61,940 nucleotides of DNA from Chitinophagaceae bacterium (GTDB taxonomy: Bacteria > Bacteroidota > Bacteroidia > Chitinophagales > Chitinophagaceae), in assembly GCA_014379965.1 (NCBI GenBank), contig JACMKU010000086.1, positions 1 through 61,940 of the forward strand, written 5' to 3'. The notes beneath the pieces are model-generated. The model did no database searches. It was given only the letters and a program-made list of their open reading frames with translations, and was not told the origin of the DNA. Every line of letters begins with the position of its first letter. Positions within the stretch are counted from its first letter, which is position 1. Shown here one piece after another: positions 26,519-35,960 of this stretch. Position numbers and translations under genes: made by a program.

Positions 26519-27958
26519 TTAACTGGGTACGGGAGATTTTGCTGGGTACAAGGGTTTAGGCTTAAACGGAGCCTTGCCGGTGATCTTTATCAGCAAGGTG
26601 TTGAACCATTTTGGATAAGGGAGATTCGCTTTCTTATACAATAGCATCAACATGAGGAAGTAGAAAGGCATACAAGGGATCTTATACCTTGAAAGCGCTC
26701 CGAAGTTGGCGGTGGTGGAACCCACCGCTATCGCAAACAGGAACGAGAATATAAAGCACATCATGATACGCGGATCTGTGAATGGCATGCCGAAGAATTT
26801 GCCCAAGCCTCGTTTAAACACAAAATAGAGGGTCAGGTATAGGAAAATCAGCGCCTCCGCCGCGGACAAAAGCATGATCGGTGATTTGATCTCCCAGGGA
26901 AACGGTCGATAGAAGGTAGCGCTGACACCATTCAGCACGAGCAATACGGGGTTACTGGTATTGATCTCGAAGTGCGAACCCCGTCGCTCCTCAGTAATGG
27001 CCGCATAATTTCGACGCTGGTCTTCCGACCGTTCCATGATCTTATCGAGCCTGTAACCCTGTGCAGCTTCCTGGGAAGTGAGGTAATTGATCATCACGTA
27101 GCCAAGGAATACAGCCAGGGAAAACGTCATGATCGCGAATACCCGGCGAAGTGTTTTATCATTGATGAGCTTGTTAAACTCCGCAAATAACCAAATCAGG
27201 ATGGACAATGCCAATACCAGGAGGATATATACCTTGATGTAGAAGATGAGGAAGCTCGCTATGAATATCCAGACGAGCGAAATGAAAATCTTACGCTTCT
27301 TTACGAATATGTTGAGCATTCCATAAAGGATATACCCGATGGCACCGAAACAGACGGGGTCTTTAAGCAATCCGGAACACCAGTAACAAACGTCAGGGAG
27401 AAACAGCGTGGCGATCGCAATCTCTCTCCAGTATTGTGGATAGTAATGATAAAAAAACTTGAAAAGTCTTATTGCGCCTCCAAGTGCGAAAAAGGAAAAT
27501 AGCATGTTAATGCAGACATAGCTATTGTTAAATGCGATAGCCGGGAGTAGTGCCAGCTTTGGTATGAAGAAATTACTCGGCGACGACATATAATTATATG
27601 TCAGGTCGTCGGCGTAATTGTCGTAATAGAAATAGGGAAACAGTGGATTGGAGGAGGTGAGCCTAAGACTTGTGATGACATCGGAAAGGAGATCGAAATT
27701 ATCCTTGAGTGCAGCCCGGAGGTCCATTGTGGCCTGGTAATACAGACCCGTGTCGCCACCTTTGAAGTAGTATTCTGTGATCAGCGTGAATATTACCACG
27801 CAGATGATCCTGAATCCAAACGCCTGGAAATAGAGACGCCTGACATGCTTCTCCTTTTGCCGATTAGCTTTGTAGCGAATGACGGCAAACAGGATGATAA
27901 AGCATAGCGGTACATAGAAGATATCAGTACTATCAAAAAATCTCGCTAAAAGATACAT
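26519..27958 (-). CDS. Polytopic membrane protein, candidate repeat-unit polymerase
   Basis: A 479-aa protein with about ten membrane segments and a large soluble loop (about residues 75-130, GGDTGLYYQATMDLRAAL) early in the sequence, and another with ERSEDQRRNYAAITEERRGSH. The layout and position among glycosyltransferases suggest a Wzy-like polymerase, but no family signature is certain. It is the only gene of the locus with this layout, and a flippase (43932-45218) and export system are present, so a polymerase is expected. It starts 15 nt after the methyltransferase gene and ends 11 nt before AsnB copy 1. Confidence 0.65.
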   Translation of the reverse strand: MYLLARFFDSTDIFYVPLCFIILFAVIRYKANRQKEKHVRRLYFQAFGFRIICVVIFTLITEYYFKGGDTGLYYQATMDLRAALKDNFDLLSDVITSLRLTSSNPLFPYFYYDNYADDLTYNYMSSPSNFFIPKLALLPAIAFNNSYVCINMLFSFFALGGAIRLFKFFYHYYPQYWREIAIATLFLPDVCYWCSGLLKDPVCFGAIGYILYGMLNIFVKKRKIFISLVWIFIASFLIFYIKVYILLVLALSILIWLFAEFNKLINDKTLRRVFAIMTFSLAVFLGYVMINYLTSQEAAQGYRLDKIMERSEDQRRNYAAITEERRGSHFEINTSNPVLLVLNGVSATFYRPFPWEIKSPIMLLSAAEALIFLYLTLYFVFKRGLGKFFGMPFTDPRIMMCFIFSFLFAIAVGSTTANFGALSRYKIPCMPFYFLMLMLLYKKANLPYPKWFNTLLIKITGKAPFKPKPLYPAKSPVPS

Positions 27959-27973
27959 CCTGGAATTTTAAAC

Positions 27974-28879
27974 TTACATTTTCGTTCCTACAGCGTGCCA
28001 ATAAGGCATCCCGGGAGAAACCACAATATCTTTCAACCCTGCTTTGGCCATCATCTCTGCTACCTGTATCCGTGAAAATCGCTGCTCGAGTTTAGTTCCA
28101 AACCTGTCTAGTGAATCATTTCGAATGATATAAAACGGCTGATCCTGGTATATACTCAGTGGTATTCTGTTGGCCAATTTTTTAAACCCCATTTTCCTGA
28201 ACAGCCTGCCTGCACCGACGAACGGCATGTACAAGACCACTGCCAATCCATCGCAAACTGCCTTCTTTGGGCCTGAAGGTAGTTTTGATACTGCCTTTCT
28301 CAGCAGGTCGCTCGCTCCGAAGAACGTCTTAAAGAAAAATCCTTTGTTATCGAGGCTGTAGTAAAGGTAGGTATAAAAGAAACCGCCTTTCTTAACTTTC
28401 TTTACGCAGTCACTCATCGCTTTCTGTGTATCAGGAATGTGATGCAGCACGCCAATGCTCATCACGAAATCGAATGTGTTGTCTGCGAAAGGAAGCGTAT
28501 CTACAGAAGCTTGTGTTAGCCGTATATTGGATTTATCCTTCAAAAGTTTGTCAGCAACGAAGATCGCGCTACTCGGATCGACAGCTTCAACAAACGCAAC
28601 CTTGTCGGCTATGATCTTGGTCCACCTGCCTGTCCCACATCCCATATCCATTGCGTAGGTGTTCTTATTAAGATGACGCTCATCGAGAATATCGAAGTAC
28701 ATCGCAGCCGTACGCTCGAGGTCTTTCTCCTCGAAACTCTCGAACTTCTCCCATTCATCACCGAATGACTTGACCACTTCCTTGTCGATATTATTATTAG
28801 CGTGGTCTAAACTAAAGATGTGGACATCCCGGTGGGTTCCCTTGACGACCTTGTCAGGAGTTGTTTGATAATTTTTCAT
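27974..28879 (-). CDS. Class I SAM-dependent methyltransferase
   Basis: A 301-aa protein with AdoMet-binding motif I AMDMGCGTGRWTKIIA, the acidic VEAVDPSSAIFVA, motif IV FDFVMSIGVLHHIPD and a post-motif KKVKKGGFFYTYLYY. It resembles UbiE/type 11 methyltransferases. The extra C-terminal region (SIYQDQPFYIIRNDSLDRFG) is common in methyltransferases of polysaccharide loci. It may O-methylate a sugar. A GTTTAA repeat lies directly upstream. Confidence 0.85.
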   Translation of the reverse strand: MKNYQTTPDKVVKGTHRDVHIFSLDHANNNIDKEVVKSFGDEWEKFESFEEKDLERTAAMYFDILDERHLNKNTYAMDMGCGTGRWTKIIADKVAFVEAVDPSSAIFVADKLLKDKSNIRLTQASVDTLPFADNTFDFVMSIGVLHHIPDTQKAMSDCVKKVKKGGFFYTYLYYSLDNKGFFFKTFFGASDLLRKAVSKLPSGPKKAVCDGLAVVLYMPFVGAGRLFRKMGFKKLANRIPLSIYQDQPFYIIRNDSLDRFGTKLEQRFSRIQVAEMMAKAGLKDIVVSPGMPYWHAVGTKM

Positions 28880-28907
28880 TACTAAGTTGAAGGGTTGGTC
28901 GTTGGAA

Positions 28908-29045
28908 AGTTTAAGAGTGTGAATAGTTTAAGAGTTTAATGGTTTAAGAGTTTAAAAGTTTAAAAGTTTAAAAGTTGTGAAATTCGAAAGACACTTTAAT
29001 GTTAGTAACCACTTAAACTTTTAAACTTATTAAACCTTTAAACCA
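28908..29045. repeat. GTTTAA-family repeat between glycosyltransferase and methyltransferase genes
   Basis: Left array of GTTTAAGA/GTTTAATG/GTTTAAAA words at 28908-28976 (about nine units) and a shorter inverted array (TTAAACTTTTAAACTTATT...) at about 29011-29045. The inner core GTTGTGAAATTCG is diverged from the other copies. Confidence 0.88.
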
Positions 29046-29050
29046 CTAAT

Positions 29051-30154
29051 CTACTCGTTAGTTACTTTATTTAAGATATCCAGGTAAACAGGCTGGTTGG
29101 CGATGACGGAATAGTGTTGCTGCACCCTCTCCCTTGCTTTCTGACCGAAGCGCTTGCGCAGTTCGGGATCATTAATGAGGATCCGCAATTTCTCCAACCA
29201 CTGTTCGGGCGTTGTGACGAGGAAGCCGGTTTCTCCTTCAGAAACCACGCGGAAATTTGCGCCGATAGCGGTTGCGATGACGGGTAAACCGAGGGCCATG
29301 TATTGAAGTGCCTTCAACCCACTTTTCCCATACACCCACTCTTCATCGAGAGGAAGTGGATATAAGCCGATATCCATCCGTTGTAGAATTTCTATTTCCT
29401 TTTCCTCCGTCCACGCATGCGCCTCTACGTTGATGCCTTCAAGTGTGAAGCCCGCATCGCCCATCACCAGTAATTTAAAATCGAATTCCTTCCTCAATTC
29501 CTTCAATATTGGATGCAGTAGCGACAAATACCTGATGGTACTGTGACTGCCACTCCAGCCAAGTGTAATAGGCCCTGCGTTCGTGAACTTGTTAACAGGT
29601 ATATATGTAACCGTATTAATTGTTGAAGAAATGTCTGTTGTCTTCGAGTTGAACTTCCTCACGAACGTATCGAGGTATGGAGTACAGGTAATGACGTGAT
29701 CAGCCTTTTTCATGAGGTAAATGGGCTTCTCCCGTCCTTTGAACAGGCTAGTGTACCATTTATCAGCCCTCTCGTTCTTCATGTAGACCAGGTCGTCAAT
29801 ATCGAAGATGAGTTTGCGAGCGAGTTTCGCGACCATCCATTCAAACACGGGCGGACCGAATGGGGTCACCCATAAGAAAGAATAGACCACATCATACTGC
29901 CGGATCCTGAACAAATCGAGAATGCGCCTGCCATAGCCCGCTATCGTCCAGGCAATCTTCTCAAGGAAATATCCTTTCTTATAAACGATCTTCTGCATGC
30001 GCTCGCTCATGAATGATGATACTGTGAGATCGTAGCCATTCGCCTTCCAATGATCGAAGTATTGCTCGTATTTGAGTCGCTGCCCCGGTGCGTACCCCAC
30101 AGGATGCGGGCAAAGGACAAGGATCTTTTTTCTTTTCATATTCGGATCAGTCAT
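29051..30154 (-). CDS. Glycosyltransferase family 4
   Basis: A 367-aa GT-B enzyme. It contains CPHPVGYAPGQRLKYEQYF at the N-terminus, the strand KLIFDIDDLVYMKN, GWSGSHSTIRYLSLLHPIL, WVYGKSGLKALQYMALGLPVI and GETGFLVTTPEQW, typical of family 4 enzymes in polysaccharide loci. The start overlaps the stop of the upstream glycosyltransferase by 8 nt, indicating coupled translation. Confidence 0.85.
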   Translation of the reverse strand: MTDPNMKRKKILVLCPHPVGYAPGQRLKYEQYFDHWKANGYDLTVSSFMSERMQKIVYKKGYFLEKIAWTIAGYGRRILDLFRIRQYDVVYSFLWVTPFGPPVFEWMVAKLARKLIFDIDDLVYMKNERADKWYTSLFKGREKPIYLMKKADHVITCTPYLDTFVRKFNSKTTDISSTINTVTYIPVNKFTNAGPITLGWSGSHSTIRYLSLLHPILKELRKEFDFKLLVMGDAGFTLEGINVEAHAWTEEKEIEILQRMDIGLYPLPLDEEWVYGKSGLKALQYMALGLPVIATAIGANFRVVSEGETGFLVTTPEQWLEKLRILINDPELRKRFGQKARERVQQHYSVIANQPVYLDILNKVTNE

Positions 30155-31421
30155 GACCTAGAATGGATTGATATACCCGTAGATATTTGGATACGCCATC
30201 TGTCAGTGAAAAATATTGCTCTGCGCCATGCCTGATGGCCTGGCGATCGAAAGTGGTAACTGCCAGCTCGTCGATCGAACGGTTGTAGCTTTCCGCAGTG
30301 AAATCGCCGATGACGACTCCACTTTTGAAGTTCTTAATTATTAAATCCGTGTCCCCAACGCCAGCATTGCTTATCACAGGTATTCCCATCGACATCAACT
30401 CAGCCTGCTTTGTTGGGCTGCTGCTGATCTTGCTATAAGTGGCCCTGATGAAGAATACAGAGTGTGCACCAAGCGAGATGCTCGCCGGTACTTCCTTACG
30501 AAGGGCAGGCCTTATGAGAATCTTGTCCGCTCCGATGTTTCGTTCAGCCGCGCGGGTGCGTATTTGTTCATGCTGGTCGCCGGTGATAAATAGGAACTTC
30601 GCTGTTGGATACTTATGCTGGTAGGTTACAAAAAAATCCAGCATCTCATCGAGCATATACCAACTCCCGATACTGCCGAGATAAGTGAGAATGGTATCGC
30701 GGTCGCTAATTCCTAACTCTTTTTGTATACTCGCGCGTATCTGGGCATCTACCTGGGCCGGGTTGAAGAGTTCGGTATCTGTACAACATGGAATCACTTC
30801 CATCTTCACCGGGTTATTAGAAATATGGCGCCAGGAGTGAATCTCCTTCTGTGCCGCACGAGTCAGGCTTATGGTATAGTCCGCGTTCTCTAGGAACTGC
30901 TTTTCTTTTTTCTTAAAGAAATTGTAGACCGTCTTATAAATGGGATTGCGCAGATTCCAGCTTCCCGCATCGACTTTCTCATCGGCCCAAAGTCCACGCA
31001 TATCGAAGAGTAAGGCCGAGCGAAGTTGCTTTTTCATCTTATAGCCCACCAAAGCGGAAATATAACCGCGGCAATGCACCATGTCGAACTTATGAATGCG
31101 ATGAAGATCGAAAGCCTTTTTGGTGATCTGCCTAACATCTTTTACTGTCGAAAGCACCGGAGGGCTCTTGGTGTATGGCAAGGGATGCCACGTAATGCCG
31201 TTTCCCTTGCATATATCTTCGATCGTCTTCCTTTGTTTTTCGAATTTCTCCGGTTTCTCGCAGCTAATTAGATGAAAATTGTAGCCGAATTTCTGCAAGC
31301 CTACTAAGTAAGGCAATACCTGGCTCTGTCCGAGCTGGTCCGTCATGCCATCGTAGGAAATATAAAGGATGTTTTTCGTCAACAGGGATCCGGTGCTGTT
31401 AGAGTGTTCAGTTGAAGGCAT
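30147..31421 (-). CDS. Glycosyltransferase (GT4-like)
   Basis: A 424-aa GT-B protein with ILYISYDGMTDQLGQSQVLPYLVGL at the N-terminus (the serine-rich acceptor loop), FDMVHCRGYISALVGYKMK, FDMRGLWADEKVD, VIPCCTDTELFNP and TILTYLGSIGSWY; the C-terminal donor site has SSPTKQAELMSMGIPVISN. Position among sugar genes supports a role in repeat-unit assembly. Overlaps the next gene by 8 nt and the previous one by 14 nt. Confidence 0.83.
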   Translation of the reverse strand: MPSTEHSNSTGSLLTKNILYISYDGMTDQLGQSQVLPYLVGLQKFGYNFHLISCEKPEKFEKQRKTIEDICKGNGITWHPLPYTKSPPVLSTVKDVRQITKKAFDLHRIHKFDMVHCRGYISALVGYKMKKQLRSALLFDMRGLWADEKVDAGSWNLRNPIYKTVYNFFKKKEKQFLENADYTISLTRAAQKEIHSWRHISNNPVKMEVIPCCTDTELFNPAQVDAQIRASIQKELGISDRDTILTYLGSIGSWYMLDEMLDFFVTYQHKYPTAKFLFITGDQHEQIRTRAAERNIGADKILIRPALRKEVPASISLGAHSVFFIRATYSKISSSPTKQAELMSMGIPVISNAGVGDTDLIIKNFKSGVVIGDFTAESYNRSIDELAVTTFDRQAIRHGAEQYFSLTDGVSKYLRVYQSILGHD

Positions 31422-32355
31422 TCAGAATATCCTGCTTAGTGAGATTTACATATTTCACATTCTTATGGAAATCATAGAACTCATCTTTGATCGGCGTGCC
31501 CGCAACGAAGCGGTCGATCAGGCCGTGCAGGGCGTTATGTTGCGGAAACTTTTGCTTCAGCGACTGAAGGAAAGTCATATCGTTGAAACCCGCACGTTGG
31601 AGAACATAGAACACGTTCGTGAGAAAATTCTCGTTTGAACCCTCTTCGAAATTGATCCTGTTCTTCAACACTCTTATCTGCTTCTTTTCAGGATAGAAAT
31701 CAAAATTCTCAACCAGGTTAACACCCGCCTTGTCCAGGAGACCCAGCGCTTTCAAAGCCTTTCGGATTGGCTCTTTGAATTTCTTTATGAGAACATTATT
31801 CTTGAGTGTTTGCGTTGTTGCATTCGTTCTTGCATATGCCCACATGGCGAAGGTGATCGATGCCTCCTTAGGAAAAAACACCACGTGTGGTTGATCGCTA
31901 TCTACGAATTCCAGATTACCGGGACCGAACTGGTATTGCTTTTCGATCTCCATGTTCGCCGTCTGTTCCTGCTTGTTGATCGCATAGCCTTTCTTAAATA
32001 CGATCGACTCATAGCCGGGACCGAAGGCGGCCACAGTGGTGAGAAGCAACTTACCATGGTGATGGATGCTTTGGAAACTCAGATCGGTGCTGCGGTCAGG
32101 TAGAGGCATGAAACAGTTTCCACTGATTCCTACATTTTCATCCTGGAAGATCTCGAAGGCGATCGTCGGATAGTGCCTGGGTTTATTTATGAAATTAGGG
32201 TCCGATAGATTCTTGCGGAACACATCGAACAATACTTCCTTGTCGGCTCCCATTTCCTTTAATACTGGCGCCGCTTTACGATGGGCCTCATAACGATCCT
32301 TCTCATCTTTGAAAATGGACGCAATAGCTTTTACGTAATGATTTAGTCTCTCCAT
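31408..32355 (-). CDS. Unrecognised protein with a cupin-like central region
   Basis: A 315-aa protein I do not recognise. The first ~80 residues are helical and charged. The centre has CFMPLPDRSTDLSFQSIHHH, LLLTTVAAFGPGYESIVF and FVDSDQPHVVFFPKEASITF, a His-rich beta region with the rhythm of a cupin metal site but without a full motif. The C-terminal third is helical (KKFKEPIRKALKALG, DMTFLQSLKQKF). No signal peptide or membrane segment. It is wedged between a glycosyltransferase (14-nt overlap) and an FkbM methyltransferase (2-nt gap), so it is almost surely part of the polysaccharide pathway, possibly a sugar- or aglycone-modifying enzyme. Confidence 0.7.
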   Translation of the reverse strand: MERLNHYVKAIASIFKDEKDRYEAHRKAAPVLKEMGADKEVLFDVFRKNLSDPNFINKPRHYPTIAFEIFQDENVGISGNCFMPLPDRSTDLSFQSIHHHGKLLLTTVAAFGPGYESIVFKKGYAINKQEQTANMEIEKQYQFGPGNLEFVDSDQPHVVFFPKEASITFAMWAYARTNATTQTLKNNVLIKKFKEPIRKALKALGLLDKAGVNLVENFDFYPEKKQIRVLKNRINFEEGSNENFLTNVFYVLQRAGFNDMTFLQSLKQKFPQHNALHGLIDRFVAGTPIKDEFYDFHKNVKYVNLTKQDILNAFN

Positions 32356-32357
32356 AC

Positions 32358-33200
32358 TTAGGCTATTAAATGTTTATAGTCTGAAACCTTACTTGCTTCT
32401 ATCAGAATATAATTTCTATCCTTGTTGATTGGGTGTTTAACTTCTTCCAGTTTCTTCGACTGCTGGTTGTACCCGAATATTTTGTAGTTGAGCGTTTGTT
32501 CAATGTAACCTTGGAACACCGGCAGTGGTATCTTAAAGCTTTCAAGGAACAGCGGCACGATCTCAATGAGGATTACGGGTTTGAAACGCTGGAGAGTCTT
32601 CTCCATTCCTTTCAATGCAAAATATTCGGCACCTTCGATATCAATCTTTACGAAACTGAGCTTCTTCAGCTCCGGAAGCAAGAAAGTATCGATGTCTACT
32701 ACATGACAGTCGAACTCTTCGTTAGCATCCGATACATAATAATCGGAGCCCTTGATCATGCCGTTGTCCCGACCGGCCATATGTGCCTGGCCTGCGCTGA
32801 TGGAACCGAATTCCATTTTCGGAACGCTAAAGCGCATAGTTTCTGTTTTCTGGCCAACACCTTTCTGGTAGAGATTCACATTCTTCAGCCTGAAACTCTT
32901 AACCAGTTTCGCAGCCACGTCATATGTAAATGGTATGGGTTCAAAGGCGTAGACCCTGCCAGAGGGAGCGAGTTTGGAAAGGCGCTCGGTATAATATGCG
33001 TAATTGGCGCCGATATCGAGCACATCGTCGTCCTTGCTTACGAACTGTGGTAGCAACTCCATTTCTATTTCTTCCACCAGCCTGTTGGTGATGTCCTTCT
33101 TCTTAGCGTAAAACTGGGCCCATTTATACCCGCTTTTCCCCAGAAGTTTGAAGAGTATCGGTTTTACGAATCTTCTCAAGGGTGATTGTACTGATGCCAT
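32358..33200 (-). CDS. FkbM-family methyltransferase, copy 1
   Basis: A 280-aa SAM-dependent methyltransferase of the FkbM type: DVLDIGANYAYYTERL (motif I), RVYAFEPIPFTYD and SFVKIDIEGAEYFALKGM. FkbM proteins O-methylate sugars or polyketides; here the target is likely a repeat-unit sugar. It lies 8 nt after asparagine synthetase copy 2 and 2 nt before the unrecognised cupin-like gene. Confidence 0.87.
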   Translation of the reverse strand: MASVQSPLRRFVKPILFKLLGKSGYKWAQFYAKKKDITNRLVEEIEMELLPQFVSKDDDVLDIGANYAYYTERLSKLAPSGRVYAFEPIPFTYDVAAKLVKSFRLKNVNLYQKGVGQKTETMRFSVPKMEFGSISAGQAHMAGRDNGMIKGSDYYVSDANEEFDCHVVDIDTFLLPELKKLSFVKIDIEGAEYFALKGMEKTLQRFKPVILIEIVPLFLESFKIPLPVFQGYIEQTLNYKIFGYNQQSKKLEEVKHPINKDRNYILIEASKVSDYKHLIA

Positions 33201-33208
33201 TAATTATT

Positions 33209-35098
33209 CTATTTGGAGTAAACGTGAGCTGACCTATTTTCAGGTGCAAAGGTAAGATGCTTTTCCAGTAACCACTTCTGCAAAATTATGAGTAGCCAGA
33301 TGCGGTGGTAACGGAAGAATTCACCACCCCGGAATTTCTTAATATATAATTGTACCATCTCATTATTTAGAATGCCTCCTTCCTCGATCCTGGAGGGGGA
33401 TAGGTAGTCGTCGATGAGGTAAGAAAGTTTTCCCCGCAACCATTCCTGGATGGGAACCGCGAATCCCCATTTCGGACGGTCGAAGAACTCGGCTGGCACA
33501 TAGTCATATAGGGCCTGCTTGAGCAAATATTTCTGTACACCTTTCTTCATCTTCAAGCCATCGTCAAGATTCAACGCGAAGTCGATGACGTTTGAATCAA
33601 GGAAGGGTACCCTCACCTCGAGACCGTGCTGCATGCTCGCCCTGTCCACCTTCGGTAACAATTCCTCGGCCAGGTAATTCTTTATGTCGAAGAAACTCTG
33701 TTGCTCTGTTTCAGATAGCTTCCTTGATGTTGGCAACAGGCTCTCATCAAATTGATAAGTGAAATTGGTATTGAGTAGCTGCTCTACTTCGGGCAACGAC
33801 CAGTTGCCATGACACTGAGAAAAGATATTACTGTTCAGGTGCGACTTCGAATAGTTGAATAGGTATGACCTATTGCGATAATTATTCTTGTCTGCATTAT
33901 ACAGGATCTTATGAATAGCAGGATGGAATGGCTTGAGCAAGGGATTGGATAACCTCTTCGCCCAGGTGTAAAAACCATAACCCATAAACAGCTCATCCCC
34001 TCCATCACCACACAACGCAACTGTCACCTGCTTCCTTGCAAGTTTCGAAACAAGGTATGTTGGTATGCCCGACATGTCTCCATAGGGCTCGTCGTAAATG
34101 TTGAGGAAGTCGTGAATGATCTCTATGCCTTCATCTTCGCCAACTGTAAACTTGTGGTGATCCGATCCTACGTGATCAGCCACCTGCTGCGCGAAACCTG
34201 ATTCGTCATAACGTCCCTCGCGGAAGGCTATGGAAAATGTCTTGATCTTTTCCTGCTTATGCTTTTGTGCTATCGCGGCTACTATACTGCTATCTACGCC
34301 GCCACTCAGAAAGATCCCAAGGGGCACGTCGCTGATCATGCACTTCTGCACGGCGTCCTCCATGAGGTCCTTGAGTTGGGTTTTTGCCTTTGCCTCGTCG
34401 CTGATCACCTCCTTACGGATGTGATTCTCCAATTGCCAGAATGGTTTGATTTCCTCTATTCCATTTTTTCCAACTACAGTGTAGTGGCCGGGTAGAAGTT
34501 TATGACAAGAAGTATAGATTGTTTGCGTCTGTGGTATGTATCCGAGATAGAGGTAGTTGGTAATTGCGGAATAGTTGAGTTCCTGCTTCGGCAGAATGGC
34601 CTGCAGCGATTTAAGTTCCGAGGCAAACACGAACTCTCCGCCATTGCTGTAATAATAGAAAGGCTTGATGCCGATCCTATCGCGGCAGGCATAGAGTTTT
34701 TGATCCTGGCTATCCCAGATTGCAAGGGCGAACATGCCATTGAACCATTCGAAACTTGAAGGCCCAAACCTGGCAAAGTTTTCCAGTATCACCTCCGTAT
34801 CGCTATGTGTTCTCCAGGAGAAGCCACTCATTTTAGAATGACTGATCTCCTGGTAATTGTATACCTCTCCGTTATAGATCATAGTATACCTTCCACATTG
34901 GCTGACCATCGGCTGATTTGCAGCCGTGCTCAGGTCAATGATAGAAAGTCGACGATGTCCTAATCCAACTGTGATTCCAGGAAGTTCTTCGTAAAAAAGG
35001 CCTTCAGCATCCGGCCCTCTATGCTCTAGTCTTCGAGTAATAAGAGATAGATCTCTCTCCTGTAATTGATGGGATAAAAAACCCGCGATTCCGCACAT
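33209..35098 (-). CDS. Asparagine synthetase-type amidotransferase, copy 2
   Basis: A 629-aa enzyme with Cys2 nucleophile (MCGIAGF), EHRGPDAEG, LGHRRLSIIDLS and MFALAIWD, then LGIFLSGGVDSSIVAAI, LCGDGGDELFMGY and PKVDRASMQHGLEVRVPFLD. All motifs for glutamine hydrolysis and AMP-activation are kept. It differs in length and detail from copy 1, so it is not a recent duplicate. The first 80 nt overlap the end of the transglutaminase-like gene in another frame; the start is secure because the Cys must follow Met1. Confidence 0.9.
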   Translation of the reverse strand: MCGIAGFLSHQLQERDLSLITRRLEHRGPDAEGLFYEELPGITVGLGHRRLSIIDLSTAANQPMVSQCGRYTMIYNGEVYNYQEISHSKMSGFSWRTHSDTEVILENFARFGPSSFEWFNGMFALAIWDSQDQKLYACRDRIGIKPFYYYSNGGEFVFASELKSLQAILPKQELNYSAITNYLYLGYIPQTQTIYTSCHKLLPGHYTVVGKNGIEEIKPFWQLENHIRKEVISDEAKAKTQLKDLMEDAVQKCMISDVPLGIFLSGGVDSSIVAAIAQKHKQEKIKTFSIAFREGRYDESGFAQQVADHVGSDHHKFTVGEDEGIEIIHDFLNIYDEPYGDMSGIPTYLVSKLARKQVTVALCGDGGDELFMGYGFYTWAKRLSNPLLKPFHPAIHKILYNADKNNYRNRSYLFNYSKSHLNSNIFSQCHGNWSLPEVEQLLNTNFTYQFDESLLPTSRKLSETEQQSFFDIKNYLAEELLPKVDRASMQHGLEVRVPFLDSNVIDFALNLDDGLKMKKGVQKYLLKQALYDYVPAEFFDRPKWGFAVPIQEWLRGKLSYLIDDYLSPSRIEEGGILNNEMVQLYIKKFRGGEFFRYHRIWLLIILQKWLLEKHLTFAPENRSAHVYSK

Positions 35099-35960
35099 TA
35101 TAGTAATAGGGAGTTAAAAGTCTTAAATACCTTTTCCTCACTGCCAAAAACGCTAGCAGTAGGAACATCCAGGTAGTGTAAGATAGGAATTTTGTGATGT
35201 GTTGATAAACAAGTGCATTGGGGGCCTCGAATCTGTTTGGCTTCCCGTAAAAATAATTGTTGAACATCCCCAGCAGTCTTTCCGGAGCCCAATGGTTATA
35301 TGCTGATACCAGGATTTCGTTATGTTCTAATAGATACTCGATGCTCGGACGATCATAGGAAGCTAACAGGGCGTCATTTGGTTCCTGGTTTGGATCGAAA
35401 AAATGCCAGCTGTTGTTATAATAAGCTTCAAAGCAAAAATGCCCACCGAATTTCTTGCCGCCGTCGAATCCAACCATTCGCGTTTTGAAGTTCTTTCTTT
35501 TCAGCAAAGCCATCGTTACAATGGATTGCTGGCTGCAGGCAGCGTAGGGGTACTTCATAATGTCGTCTGGTATCACAATAGCACTGACCCAGATTCCGGT
35601 GAGCGGTTCGAGCATCAGCGCCATGTGGTTGTTAGAATACCCATAGCTTGAATACCCATGAAAGAATTTCTTTCTCACGACCGCACTGGCGATCCTTGGA
35701 TACTCGGCTTCAAAACTTAAAGAATTATCGCTGCTGTACTTCAGGTTATAGATGCTATCGCAATAATTCTCGAGCGATGAAATATCCGATAACCGACTAA
35801 GGGATGGATCGAAGTCTTCTTTGCCATTGTAGAATGGCGTCTCGTGATCAAATTTCGAAAAAAATGACCTACTATCCGTGATCTCCACGATGGTAAGAAA
35901 CAAGAAGAAATTAAATGCAACAAATAGTACGAATTGCGCACAGAACAATAGTTTTTTCAT
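35019..35960 (-). CDS. Membrane-anchored transglutaminase-like protein
   Basis: A 313-aa protein with an N-terminal membrane segment (LFCAQFVLFVAFNFFLFLTIV) and another near residues 262-280 (TTWMFLLLAFLAV), leaving the middle outside the cytoplasm. The middle shows a Cys-His-Asp triad in family order: AACSQQSIVTMALL, GGHFCFEAYYNN and WHFFDPNQ. Transglutaminase-like proteins act as peptidases or amide-forming enzymes. Here it neighbours an asparagine-synthetase-type enzyme, which suggests a joint role in making or exchanging amide bonds on the exported polymer. The last 27 residues are coded in DNA that overlaps the next gene by 80 nt. Confidence 0.72.
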   Translation of the reverse strand: MKKLLFCAQFVLFVAFNFFLFLTIVEITDSRSFFSKFDHETPFYNGKEDFDPSLSRLSDISSLENYCDSIYNLKYSSDNSLSFEAEYPRIASAVVRKKFFHGYSSYGYSNNHMALMLEPLTGIWVSAIVIPDDIMKYPYAACSQQSIVTMALLKRKNFKTRMVGFDGGKKFGGHFCFEAYYNNSWHFFDPNQEPNDALLASYDRPSIEYLLEHNEILVSAYNHWAPERLLGMFNNYFYGKPNRFEAPNALVYQHITKFLSYTTWMFLLLAFLAVRKRYLRLLTPYYYNVRNRGFFIPSITGERSISYYSKTRA

